A DNA stretch of 38,191 nt, taken from positions 1 to 38,191 of the forward strand of contig CANMLK010000009.1 in NCBI GenBank assembly GCA_947498445.1, in the 5' to 3' direction. Every line of letters begins with the position of its first letter. Within the stretch, counting starts at the first letter, position 1. Positions 1-9,416 of this stretch are shown piece after piece. The position numbers were made by a program, and so were the translations under genes. Below the pieces are notes generated by a model. That model searched no databases. It saw only the letters and a list, made by a program, of their open reading frames with translations, and was not told the DNA's origin. Source of the DNA: Beijerinckiaceae bacterium. Lineage in GTDB: Bacteria; Pseudomonadota; Alphaproteobacteria; Rhizobiales; Beijerinckiaceae.

Positions 1-209
1 CCAAGCACAATGAAGCCGGCAAAGAGCGTCACGAAAACGGCCGGACCGTCGCCTGCATCCGCAAAAGACAGGTCGAGCCCGCAATGGTCGCAGGCAGGCG
101 CGATGGTCAGGAAACCCTTGAACAAGTGGCCTTCGCCGCATCGCGGGCAGCGGCCCGAAAGGCCGGTCGAGTAGGGCGATTGCGGAGCGTAATCCTCGTT
201 CATCGGCAT
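1..209 (-). CDS. DUF983 family protein, C-terminus beyond window edge
   Basis: Partial gene running off the left edge; about 69 N-terminal residues are visible. They show two CxxC pairs (CPRCG and CDHCG), a zinc-ribbon-like start, followed by the beginning of a hydrophobic segment (AVFVTLFAGFIVLG). This is the pattern of the DUF983 family, small membrane proteins that sit just after coxC in alphaproteobacterial cytochrome oxidase operons, usually before a SURF1-like assembly gene. The start could be either of two ATGs, at 209 or 203; I used the outer one. It lies 75 bp downstream of coxC and is probably cotranscribed. The function of the family is not established; a role in oxidase assembly is inferred from context only. 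Confidence 0.85.
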   Translation of the reverse strand, partial: MPMNEDYAPQSPYSTGLSGRCPRCGEGHLFKGFLTIAPACDHCGLDLSFADAGDGPAVFVTLFAGFIVL

Positions 210-284
210 GTCCTTGGGTTCATGTCATCGCGAACGAAAAAGGGGCGGCCGACGGCCGCCCCTGAAGCATGCAGGCGGCAGCCG

Positions 285-1148
285 TCAGTGCGAGGCGACC
301 AGAGCGCCCATGTTGCCCCACACGTAGATGGCGCCGAACAGGAACAGCCACACCACGTCGACGAAGTGCCAGTACCAGGCGGCAAACTCGAAACCGAGAT
401 GCTGCTTGGGCGTGAAATGGCCCATGTAGACGCGGATCAGGCAGACAATCAGGAAGATCGTGCCGACCAGAACGTGGAAACCGTGGAAGCCGGTCGCCAT
501 GAAGAACGTCGCGCCATAAAGCGAGTTCTTGAACGCGAACGGTGCAACCATGTACTCGTAGGCCTGCACCCCGCTGAACACCATGCCGAGCACGATCGTG
601 AGAATGAGGCCCTTCTTCAAGCCTTCCCGGTCGCCATGCAGCAACGCGTGATGCGCCCACGTGATCGTGGTGCCGGAGGTGAGCAGGATCAGCGTGTTCA
701 GCAGCGGCAGGTGCCAGGCGTCGAAGACGTGGGTGCCCTTCGGCGGCCAGACGCCGCCGGTGTACTGAACGCGGGCTTCCTGAATCGCCTCGTTGGCGAA
801 CAGGCTGGCGTCGAAGAACGCCCAGAACCACGCGACGAAGAACATGATTTCCGAGGCGATGAAAAGGATCATGCCGTAGCGATGATGCATCTGCACGACG
901 CGCGTGTGGTAGCCGCTGTGCGCCTCGCGGATAACGTCCGTCCACCATGCGGCCATGGTGTAGAGAATGCCGAGGAAGCCCGCGCCAAACAGGTAGGGCC
1001 CCACCTGCATGCCAAAGATCGGCATGGCCTTCATCCACGAGATTGCGCCGACCGCAGTCATGAACGCGGCAATGGCCCCGATCAGCGGCCACGGGCTCGG
1101 CTCTACCAGGTGGTAGTCGTGATTGGGTTTCGAGTGGCCGTCAGCCAT
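285..1148 (-). CDS. coxC: Cytochrome c oxidase subunit III
   Basis: Subunit III of the aa3-type cytochrome c oxidase, an inner-membrane protein that stabilises the catalytic core and binds lipid. The 287-residue length is normal for the bacterial family. It opens with the hydrophilic HDYHLVEPSPWP segment and then shows seven hydrophobic segments. Family landmarks include HHRYGMILFIASEIMFFVAW, the WPPKG loop, LLTSGTTITWAHHAL, and the C-terminal GFEFAAWYWHFVDVVWLFLF. A GAGG ribosome-binding site lies 6 bases before the ATG. The gene follows ctaG after a 107-base gap and precedes the DUF983 gene, the standard order in Rhizobiales oxidase operons. No odd features were seen. Confidence 0.98.
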   Translation of the reverse strand: MADGHSKPNHDYHLVEPSPWPLIGAIAAFMTAVGAISWMKAMPIFGMQVGPYLFGAGFLGILYTMAAWWTDVIREAHSGYHTRVVQMHHRYGMILFIASEIMFFVAWFWAFFDASLFANEAIQEARVQYTGGVWPPKGTHVFDAWHLPLLNTLILLTSGTTITWAHHALLHGDREGLKKGLILTIVLGMVFSGVQAYEYMVAPFAFKNSLYGATFFMATGFHGFHVLVGTIFLIVCLIRVYMGHFTPKQHLGFEFAAWYWHFVDVVWLFLFGAIYVWGNMGALVASH

Positions 1149-1255
1149 GTCCTACCTCGTTCGTCGTTCGGACCGCGCGTCTCGCACGGCCGCCCCCGGG
1201 GGCGTTTCGCCATCCGCCGCGCCCATTGTCAAGGCAGCGGAGATTCATGCGCCCG

Positions 1256-1855
1256 TTAAAGGCGCGGTTTGTTCGCATCCAGAGCCGCAAGGGGCTTGGG
1301 ATTCTTCACAGACATGAACGTGTACGACAGCGTGACGCTGTGCATCCGTTTCAGGGTTTCCTGCTTTTCCAGAGCCGGATCGAGGAAGAACACGACCGGC
1401 ATGTCCATGCTCTCGCCCGCGCCCAGCGTCTGCTCGGTGAAGCAGAAACATTGGATCTTGTTGAAATAGCCGCCGAACTGATCGGGCGTGACATTGAAGG
1501 TCGCCATCCCGGTCTGCGCGACCTTCGAGCGATTGGTGACGCGGTAAAAAACGGTCTTCGTTTCGCCGGTCTGCACGCGCACGGAGTCGACTTCCGGCTC
1601 GAATGTCCAGTTTAGGCCCGCACCCACATTCGCATCAAACGACACACGAATCGTGCGCTCGCCGCGAATGGCCGGCGCACTTTCGGCGACCATGGGCGTG
1701 CCGCCAAAGCCCGTCATCCGGCAGAACATGTCGTAGAGAGGCACAGCCGCGAAGCTCATGCCCAGCATGAAGAACGCGCCGCCCGCCACGGCTGCGGCCG
1801 TGCGCTTGTGACTGCGCGGCGTCGTATGGGGAGGGCGGTGCGCCGCTTCGTTCAT
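1256..1855 (-). CDS. ctaG: Cytochrome c oxidase assembly protein CtaG/Cox11
   Basis: Copper chaperone that delivers Cu to the CuB site of oxidase subunit I. It is anchored in the inner membrane by one N-terminal helix (about residues 19-40) with a periplasmic copper-binding domain. The family signature CFCF is at residues 136-139 (C136, C138), and a further conserved cysteine, C45, follows the membrane helix in YDMFC. The 199-residue length fits. I chose the ATG at 1855 rather than an upstream in-frame start because a clean AGGAG lies 7 bases ahead of it. That ribosome-binding site overlaps the stop codon of the preceding small gene, which suggests translational coupling. Confidence 0.96.
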   Translation of the reverse strand: MNEAAHRPPHTTPRSHKRTAAAVAGGAFFMLGMSFAAVPLYDMFCRMTGFGGTPMVAESAPAIRGERTIRVSFDANVGAGLNWTFEPEVDSVRVQTGETKTVFYRVTNRSKVAQTGMATFNVTPDQFGGYFNKIQCFCFTEQTLGAGESMDMPVVFFLDPALEKQETLKRMHSVTLSYTFMSVKNPKPLAALDANKPRL

Positions 1856-1865
1856 TCCACGGCTC

Positions 1866-2075
1866 CTAGATTGAAGGCCGGACGACGATGCCAACGCCGA
1901 GTTTGACGATGGTCACGACGTAGAAAAGGGCAATGAGGAAACAAATGCCAAGGGCGATGGCGACGTTGCGCGACCGGCGGCTCTTCGCCTCCTCAGGCGT
2001 GAGACGTCGTCCGGGCTCGTGCGCGCCCTTTGGTTGATCGCCCTGCGTATCGTTCACTACAAACGAGCCTTCCAT
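1866..2075 (-). CDS. Small single-helix membrane protein of the cox operon (CoxF-like)
   Basis: A 69-residue protein with a charged, proline-rich N-terminal half (RRLTPEEAKSRRSRN) followed by one hydrophobic helix at about residues 39-57 and a very short tail. Small proteins of this form, often labelled CoxF or cytochrome oxidase assembly protein, occupy the slot between ctaB and ctaG in many Rhizobiales. The ATG at 2075 is preceded by GAGG about 7 bases upstream; a TTG start four codons earlier is possible. The gene begins just past the ctaB stop (the two slightly overlap or abut depending on start), and its own stop overlaps the ctaG ribosome-binding site. The biochemical role is unknown; an assembly role is inferred from position. 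Confidence 0.85.
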   Translation of the reverse strand: MEGSFVVNDTQGDQPKGAHEPGRRLTPEEAKSRRSRNVAIALGICFLIALFYVVTIVKLGVGIVVRPSI

Positions 2076-2083
2076 GCCGCGCC

Positions 2084-3040
2084 TCAACCAAACACCGCGC
2101 CGAACGCACGGACCAGCATCTGTGCTGGGCCGTTCTCGGCGACAATCGTCAGGAAGAGCGCAAAGAGATAGAGGATCGAAAATCCAAACAGCGACATGGA
2201 CGCCTTGCGGGCGTTCGCACCCTCGGTGTCGCGCAGCACGCGCCAGGCGTACCAGATCATGCCCGCGCCGCCGGCCACCGCGATCACGCCATAGACGATG
2301 GATGCGAACCCCATGGCCCAGGGCAGAACGCCAACGGGCGCAAGGAGAATCGAATAGATCAGTATTTCAATCCGCGTGCGCCGTTCGCCCTTGGCGTTGG
2401 GCATCATTGGCACGCCGGCGCGGGCGTATTCGTCGCTTTTCACGAGCGCCAGCGCCCAGAAGTGCGGCGGCGTCCAGATGAAGATGATCGCGAACAGGAC
2501 TATCGACTCAATCGACACCGAGCCGGTCACGGCTGCGCAGCCCACAACCGGCGGGAAAGCGCCCGCCGCGCCGCCGATCACGATGTTCTGCGGCGTCCAG
2601 CGCTTCAGCCACATCGTGTAGATGACGGCGTAGAAAAAGATAGTGAAGGCGAGGAGCGACGCCGCCAGCCAGTTCGACATGATTCCGAGCGTGAACACAG
2701 ACAGCGCCGACAGCACGAGGCCAAACGACAACGCCTCACCCGCCGCGACGCGACCGGACGGGACGGGACGCGTCTTCGTGCGCGTCATCAACGCGTCTAT
2801 GTCCGCGTCGTACCACATGTTCAGCGCGCCCGATGCGCCAGCGCCCACCGCAATGGCGAGCAGCGAGGCGAAGGCCAGCACGGGATGGACAGGCGCAGGC
2901 GACAGCATCATGCCCGCAAGCGCAGTGAGCACGACGAGCGACATGACGCGGGGCTTCAGCAACGCGAAAAAATCGCGCGGCTCGGCAAGCGAGAGCCGCG
3001 TCTGATCGGGGAAATCGTTTTGTCCGGTGACGAACGTCAT
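2084..3040 (-). CDS. ctaB: Protoheme IX farnesyltransferase (heme O synthase)
   Basis: Polytopic inner-membrane prenyltransferase of the UbiA superfamily that adds a farnesyl group to protoheme IX, giving heme O, the precursor of the heme A used by subunit I. The 318-residue protein contains the first aspartate-rich motif [15 protein letters not shown] and the conserved [17 protein letters not shown] near the N-terminus. The second motif region lies around [10 protein letters not shown], with about eight to nine hydrophobic segments overall. The start at 3040 ([10 protein letters not shown]) is the only ATG near the conserved N-terminus; upstream codons in this frame show no family similarity. 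It lies 125 bases after coxA and just before the small CoxF-like gene, in the normal operon order. Confidence 0.97.
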   Translation of the reverse strand: MTFVTGQNDFPDQTRLSLAEPRDFFALLKPRVMSLVVLTALAGMMLSPAPVHPVLAFASLLAIAVGAGASGALNMWYDADIDALMTRTKTRPVPSGRVAAGEALSFGLVLSALSVFTLGIMSNWLAASLLAFTIFFYAVIYTMWLKRWTPQNIVIGGAAGAFPPVVGCAAVTGSVSIESIVLFAIIFIWTPPHFWALALVKSDEYARAGVPMMPNAKGERRTRIEILIYSILLAPVGVLPWAMGFASIVYGVIAVAGGAGMIWYAWRVLRDTEGANARKASMSLFGFSILYLFALFLTIVAENGPAQMLVRAFGAVFG

Positions 3041-3165
3041 CGTGTCTCGCAAACCTGCTGGTTGGCCGCGCGTCGCCGCGCTGGTGTGGAGCCCTCTTTG
3101 GAAAAGCGCGCGTCGTCGCTTTTCGAAGGAAGGCTCCGGCGGCGAGGCCGCCGGAGTATTGACCC

Positions 3166-5747
<2,582 letters not shown>

Positions 5748-6089
5748 GAACACGTCGCTCCCGCTCGCCTTTCTGATGGACGGCCCCCTAGCCGCCCACG
5801 CGGGGCCATTTGCGTATGGTCCGCCGCGTCCCGTTCCAACCATAAAGCCGCCATGAGCGCAACACAGCCGTTCACTGCAATCTATGCGGCATAAGGGCGC
5901 GTAACTCTACGGATACCCCCCCCGAGGGGCCAATTTGCCTCGCCAATTTGCCAATCGCCGCATTCCGTCCATAAATTCGGACGATGTGATTCGGTCGAAA
6001 AACCATACTCGCCGATGCGTCGCGGTCTCACAGCCGCCTCGGCATCGTCGACAAGACCTCGCCGACAAGACCGGACCTACGGAGACGTC
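5748..6089 (+). other. Divergent intergenic region, coxB / ialB-like gene
   Basis: This 342-base gap lies between two divergent genes and must hold both promoters. I see no gene in it. It contains a run of eight C (5916-5923), an 11-bp sequence repeated in tandem (5929-5952, listed separately), and a short inverted pair CGTCC/GGACG around 5965-5985. No clear consensus promoter could be picked by eye for either direction. Confidence 0.6.
5929..5952. repeat. Two exact copies of an 11-bp near-palindrome
   Basis: GCCAATTTGCC occurs at 5929-5939 and again at 5942-5952, two bases apart (13-base period). Each copy is itself partly palindromic around CAATTTG. The pair lies about 180 bp upstream of the coxB start and 140 bp upstream of the divergent gene. 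Paired near-palindromes at one-turn-like spacing look like a regulator-binding site, but no known motif was recognised. Confidence 0.5.
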
Positions 6090-6629
6090 ATGCGCCTGCT
6101 TTCGAAAAATCCGCTTGGAGCGTTGAGCCGCCGATTGGTCGGGCTTGCGCCGGTCGTGGGAGCGTTGCTGCTCACAGGGGCCGTCCAGCAGGCGGATGCG
6201 CAAGTGCAGGTTCGGGGCAAGTTCGGCGACTGGGAGATGCGGTGCGAGACGCCGCCCGGCGCCAGCCGCGAGCAATGCGCGATCATCCAGTCGGTCGCAT
6301 CCGAGGAAAAGCCCAACATGAACCTTGTGGTTATCGTGTTGAAGACCGCGGACAACAAGTCCCGGCTTTTGCGCGTGATCGCACCGCTTGGCGTGTTGCT
6401 GCCCGCAGGACTGGGCCTGAACGTCGACGGGGCGGACAAGGGCCGCGCGGGCTTCGTGCGATGCCTCCCCTCGGGCTGCGTCGCCGAGGTCGTCATGGAC
6501 GATAAGTTGCTGGACGAGTTGCGCGCCGGCAAGGTGGCGACGTTCATCGTCTTTGAAACACCCGAGCAGGGGACGGGCATTCCGCTCACACTGGCGGGTT
6601 TCGGCGAGGGCTTCGGCAAGTTGCCCTGA
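6090..6629 (+). CDS. Invasion-associated locus B (IalB) family exported protein
   Basis: A 179-residue secreted protein with a signal peptide: basic start, hydrophobic core VVGALLLTGAV, predicted cleavage after ADA at residue 37. The mature part opens with VRGKFGDWEMRCETPPGASREQCAI, the signature of the IalB family (PF06776). The body continues in family style with RLLRVIAPLGVLLPAGLGLNVDG and a cysteine pair in RCLPSGCVAEV. IalB of Bartonella is linked to erythrocyte entry, but homologues are widespread in free-living Rhizobiales and their molecular role there is unknown. The start at 6090 has GGAG five bases upstream; an earlier in-frame ATG at 6015 would place unrelated residues before the signal peptide. 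Confidence 0.88.
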   Translation: MRLLSKNPLGALSRRLVGLAPVVGALLLTGAVQQADAQVQVRGKFGDWEMRCETPPGASREQCAIIQSVASEEKPNMNLVVIVLKTADNKSRLLRVIAPLGVLLPAGLGLNVDGADKGRAGFVRCLPSGCVAEVVMDDKLLDELRAGKVATFIVFETPEQGTGIPLTLAGFGEGFGKLP

Positions 6630-6648
6630 TCAGCTGCCCTGATCAGCT
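6623..6648. repeat. 13-bp tandem duplication across the ialB-like stop codon
   Basis: GCCCTGATCAGCT is present twice in direct succession (6623-6635 and 6636-6648). The first copy contains the last codon and the TGA stop of the preceding gene, so the protein is unaffected. Each unit includes the palindrome CTGATCAG. It looks like a recent slippage duplication. Confidence 0.8.
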
Positions 6649-6773
6649 AGGCGATCACGTGTGGGGCGCCGCTGGCGCGATGGCGTCTGCTGGTATAGGT
6701 TCCGCCACGCTGTTGCGGCGTACGGGAGGCCGCCGGGGTTCCAACGGGAACGTCGGCCGTATGGAGTTTTCGA

Positions 6774-7445
6774 ATGCGTCAGGGAATTTCGTGTTTTGCC
6801 GCCCTCTCCAAAGGGGCGGTTGCCCTAGCGGCCCTTCTGGCTCTCTCGGGATGTGGCGGCGGCAGTTACGTCGGTTCCCTTTTTGGCTCCGGTTCATCAA
6901 CGCCCTCGGCCCCCACCCAGCCGGTTGCTAGTGGGCAGGCGTCGGCGGACGGCCCGCCCCAGTCCGCAATCCTGCCCATTTTCAACACCGGCCCAACCGA
7001 ACTGATGTGTCCGTTTGTGGATGTTCGCGAAGGCGCGGCCGCCCATCGCGTTTACGCGGGCCAACAATCAAATTCGAACGTTCGCTACCAGTATTCGATG
7101 GGCGAAATCGCCCGCGAGTGCCGCGTGTCCGGTAACCAGCTTGTCCTGAAAATGGGTGTCGAAGGCCGGGTGCTGTTGGGACCGGCCGGATCGCCGGGAT
7201 CGTTTAATGTCCCTGTGACCATCGCCGTGCGGGATGAGAAAACCAGGCAGTTTGTGGCCAACCGCACCTACCGGGTCGCCGCTGGCATCGCGCAAGGCGC
7301 CTCCAACACGTCGTTCGCAATCGTGTCCGATGAAATCACGATTCCCTTCAAGGGTTTGGCGGCCAACGATGATTATACAATCTTCGTGGGCTTTGACGGC
7401 GCCTCGGCGGCGACCGGATCACAGCCCGCGCGTCGGCGCCGCTGA
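6774..7445 (+). CDS. Putative lipoprotein of unknown function
   Basis: A 223-residue protein with a lipoprotein signal peptide: a hydrophobic core of alanines and leucines ending in the lipobox LSGC, so C27 should be lipidated. A short Ser/Pro/Thr-rich linker follows (about residues 30-60), then a globular part with a beta-rich look and two cysteines (in LMCPFVDV and ARECRV). I cannot assign a characterised family; similar lipoproteins without known function occur in Rhizobiales. TGGAG lies 7 bases before the ATG. The gene follows the IalB-like gene by 144 bases, so cotranscription is possible, and ends about 40 bases before the promoter of the glycine cleavage operon. Confidence 0.85.
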   Translation: MRQGISCFAALSKGAVALAALLALSGCGGGSYVGSLFGSGSSTPSAPTQPVASGQASADGPPQSAILPIFNTGPTELMCPFVDVREGAAAHRVYAGQQSNSNVRYQYSMGEIARECRVSGNQLVLKMGVEGRVLLGPAGSPGSFNVPVTIAVRDEKTRQFVANRTYRVAAGIAQGASNTSFAIVSDEITIPFKGLAANDDYTIFVGFDGASAATGSQPARRRR

Positions 7446-7487
7446 TCCAGCGGTCGCGTTCGCCTGTGGAACGCTACTCAACGCCGC

Positions 7488-7515
7488 TTGACTTGGCGCT
7501 TGCAGCATCTAGTTT
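7488..7515 (+). promoter_or_regulatory. Probable promoter of the gcv operon
   Basis: TTGACT at 7488-7493 and TAGTTT at 7510-7515 are separated by 16 bases, a fair match to a housekeeping sigma-factor promoter. The predicted start of transcription, near 7522, falls about 17 bases before the first riboswitch stem, which is where it would be expected. It was assigned by eye only. Confidence 0.55.
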
Positions 7516-7538
7516 CCACTCCGTCAGACCAAGACCCA

Positions 7539-7736
7539 CTGCGGAAGAGACCGACGCGCGCTAGCGTCGGCGCCGAAGGCGCAACCGCCCCGGAAACGCT
7601 CAGGCAAAATGGACCGCAGCGGGATGACACTCTGGAAAGCGGCTTAGCGCTCTCGCGGCGCTGGCCCACCGACGGGCGTAACTGCGCTCCTTGCTTCAAG
7701 GATTGCGTGGGAAATCTCTCAGGTCCCGGGACAGAG
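7539..7736 (+). promoter_or_regulatory. Tandem glycine riboswitch upstream of gcvT
   Basis: Two consecutive glycine aptamers. Aptamer 1 spans 7539-7619: its P1 stem pairs CTGCGG (7539-7544) with CCGCAG (7614-7619). It carries the conserved core CGCCGAAGGCGCAACCGCCC and the CTCAGGCAAAA-type 3' element. A short linker leads to aptamer 2 at 7630-7736, whose P1 pairs CTCTG (7630-7634) with CAGAG (7732-7736). This one has CCACCGACGGG and the conserved CTCTCAGG followed by GGGACAGAGG. The class is known to turn on glycine cleavage genes when glycine is abundant. Between aptamer 2 and the gcvT start there is a small stem-loop (7761-7773) and no U-tract, so control may act at translation rather than termination; this is inference. 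Confidence 0.93.
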
Positions 7737-7810
7737 GGGGCGCGGACAGACGGCTTCGCACGCGCGGAGCGCGCCTGATTCGTGGCCTCCATTCGCGCCC
7801 GGGCGATCTG

Positions 7811-8944
7811 ATGTCTGAAGCAATATCGAGCACACAAGAACTCGCCCTCACGCCGCTGCATGCGATGCACGTTGCGCTCGGAGCGCGCATGGCGCCCTTC
7901 GCCGCCTATGACATGCCGGTGCAATACCCCCTTGGCATCATGGGCGAGCACAAATGGACGCGCGAAAGCGCGGGCCTGTTTGACGTGTCGCACATGGGGC
8001 AGGTGATTCTTGAAGGCGTGGGCGCAGCCGCCGCGCTCGAAACCCTGCTGGCGGCCGACATTATTGGCCTTGCCGACTATCGCACGCGCTATTCGCAATT
8101 CCTCAACGCGGACGGCGGCATCCTCGACGATCTGATGACGACGCGGCTGCCTTCGCGCACACCCGGCGTGGATCGTCTTTTTCTTGTGGTCAATGCGGCC
8201 TGTAAGCACGCCGACGTCGCGCATTTGCGCGCAAAACTCCCCGGCGTTTCGATCACGACGCTCGATGACCGGGCGCTGCTCGCCATTCAGGGGCCCAAGG
8301 CTGCGGAGGTTGTCGCGGGCTTCATCCCCGGCGTTTCATCGCTGCCCTTCATGGGCTTCCTCGCGACGACCTACCAGGGCGCCGATATTTTTGTCTCGCG
8401 CTCGGGCTACACCGGCGAGGACGGGTTCGAGATATCGCTTCCTCCCGTCGCTGGCGTGCAGTTTGCGCAGGCGCTTCTCGCCGATCCGCGCGTCAAGCCG
8501 ATTGGCCTTGGCGCGCGCGATTCGCTGCGGCTTGAAGCGGGCCTGTGCCTCTACGGTCACGACATTGACGAGACGACATCGCCAGTGGAGGGCGCCCTCA
8601 CATGGTCCATCGGCAAGCGCCGCCGCGCTGAGGGGGGCTTTCCCGGCTTTGAGCGCATCGCGCGTGAATTGAAAGAAGGCCCGTCGCGCAAGCGTGTCGG
8701 CCTGTTGCTTGATGGCCGCCAGCCTGCGCGCGAAGGCTCCGAGATCGCTGACGAGAGCGGCGCTGTCATCGGCAAAATTACATCGGGCGGATTCGCGCCG
8801 AGCCTCGAGCGCTCCATCGCCATGGGCTATGTCGCCGCCTCTCACGCGGCTGTCGGCACGAAGCTCAACGCGCTGGTGCGTGGCAAGCCGCTTGCTTGCA
8901 GCGTCGTCGCCTTTCCCTTCTTCCCCCATCGTTACGTTCGCTAA
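7811..8944 (+). CDS. gcvT: Glycine cleavage system T protein (aminomethyltransferase)
   Basis: Transfers the aminomethyl group held on the lipoyl arm of GcvH to tetrahydrofolate, releasing ammonia and 5,10-methylene-THF. The 377-residue length is typical. Landmarks are the N-terminal AGLFDVSHMGQ, then LNADGGILDD with a conserved aspartate, RSGYTGEDGFEI, the LGARDSLRLEAG segment and the C-terminal ITSGGFAPSL region. The start at 7811 lies 74 bases after the second glycine aptamer and agrees with the family N-terminus; a longer frame would run back into the riboswitch. The ribosome-binding site is weak (GGGCGAT), as might suit a riboswitch-controlled gene. First gene of gcvT-gcvH-gcvPA-gcvPB. 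Confidence 0.98.
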   Translation: MSEAISSTQELALTPLHAMHVALGARMAPFAAYDMPVQYPLGIMGEHKWTRESAGLFDVSHMGQVILEGVGAAAALETLLAADIIGLADYRTRYSQFLNADGGILDDLMTTRLPSRTPGVDRLFLVVNAACKHADVAHLRAKLPGVSITTLDDRALLAIQGPKAAEVVAGFIPGVSSLPFMGFLATTYQGADIFVSRSGYTGEDGFEISLPPVAGVQFAQALLADPRVKPIGLGARDSLRLEAGLCLYGHDIDETTSPVEGALTWSIGKRRRAEGGFPGFERIARELKEGPSRKRVGLLLDGRQPAREGSEIADESGAVIGKITSGGFAPSLERSIAMGYVAASHAAVGTKLNALVRGKPLACSVVAFPFFPHRYVR

Positions 8945-8956
8945 GAGGACCGCGCA

Positions 8957-9334
8957 ATGTCGACTGTTCGTTACACGAAAGATCACGAATACATCCGCGT
9001 TGATGGCGACGTCGCCATTGTGGGCATCACCGATTACGCACAGGCGCAGCTGGGCGACGTTGTGTTTGTCGAACTGCCCGCCATGGGCAAAAGCTTCAAG
9101 AAGGGCGAGCAGGCCGCTGTCGTCGAAAGCGTGAAGGCTGCGAGTGAGGTCTACGCGCCGGTGTCGGGCGAAGTGGTCGAGGTCAACAGCGAACTGGAAG
9201 GCGCGCCCGCGCTCGTCAACGAAGACTCCGCCGGCAAGGGCTGGTTCGTGAAATTGCGCGTCGCCGATCAAAGCGAGCTTGGCGCGCTCATGGATGAAGC
9301 CGCCTACGCCGATTACCTCAAGACGCTCGATTAA
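8957..9334 (+). CDS. gcvH: Glycine cleavage system H protein
   Basis: Small lipoyl-carrier protein that shuttles the aminomethyl group between the P, T and L proteins. It has 125 residues, the usual size. The lipoylated lysine is K60 in [15 protein letters not shown], and the motif after it ([10 protein letters not shown]) is canonical. The gene starts 12 bases after gcvT with GAGG in the gap, so it is cotranscribed. The L protein (dihydrolipoyl dehydrogenase) is not encoded in the window and is presumably shared with the 2-oxoacid dehydrogenases. Confidence 0.98.
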   Translation: MSTVRYTKDHEYIRVDGDVAIVGITDYAQAQLGDVVFVELPAMGKSFKKGEQAAVVESVKAASEVYAPVSGEVVEVNSELEGAPALVNEDSAGKGWFVKLRVADQSELGALMDEAAYADYLKTLD

Positions 9335-9335
9335 A

Positions 9336-9381
9336 GCATCGAACCGAAAAGTGTGAAGCGGTTTTCGGACGAATTCGATGC
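9336..9381. repeat. Interspersed palindromic element between gcvH and gcvPA
   Basis: A nested inverted repeat. The outer arms are GCATCGAA (9336-9343) and TTCGATGC (9374-9381); the inner arms are CCGAAAA (9344-9350) and TTTTCGG (9362-9368) around an 11-base loop. The layout of an outer stem, CCGAAAAGTG, GCGGTTTTCGG and an outer stem resembles a short palindromic repeat that is abundant between genes in Rhizobiales genomes. It begins one base after the gcvH stop and covers an ATG at 9378, which argues against that ATG being the gcvPA start. Confidence 0.75.
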
Positions 9382-9416
9382 GTCAAGAAAACTCGTTCGC
9401 GACGAAGGAGATCACA

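Noticed and set aside
84-1259. Long plus-strand open frame opposite coxC
   Set aside because: It is the antisense shadow of coxC and flanks: Arg/His/Glu-rich composition, no family similarity, and the minus-strand frame is clearly cytochrome oxidase subunit III.
5916-5923. Run of eight C as a possible phase-variable tract
   Set aside because: It lies in an intergenic stretch about 170 bases from either gene and outside any visible promoter spacer, so there is no mechanism to support phase variation.
7478-8224. Minus-strand open frame over the riboswitch and gcvT start
   Set aside because: It overlaps a conserved structured RNA and gcvT, and its translation shows no domain.
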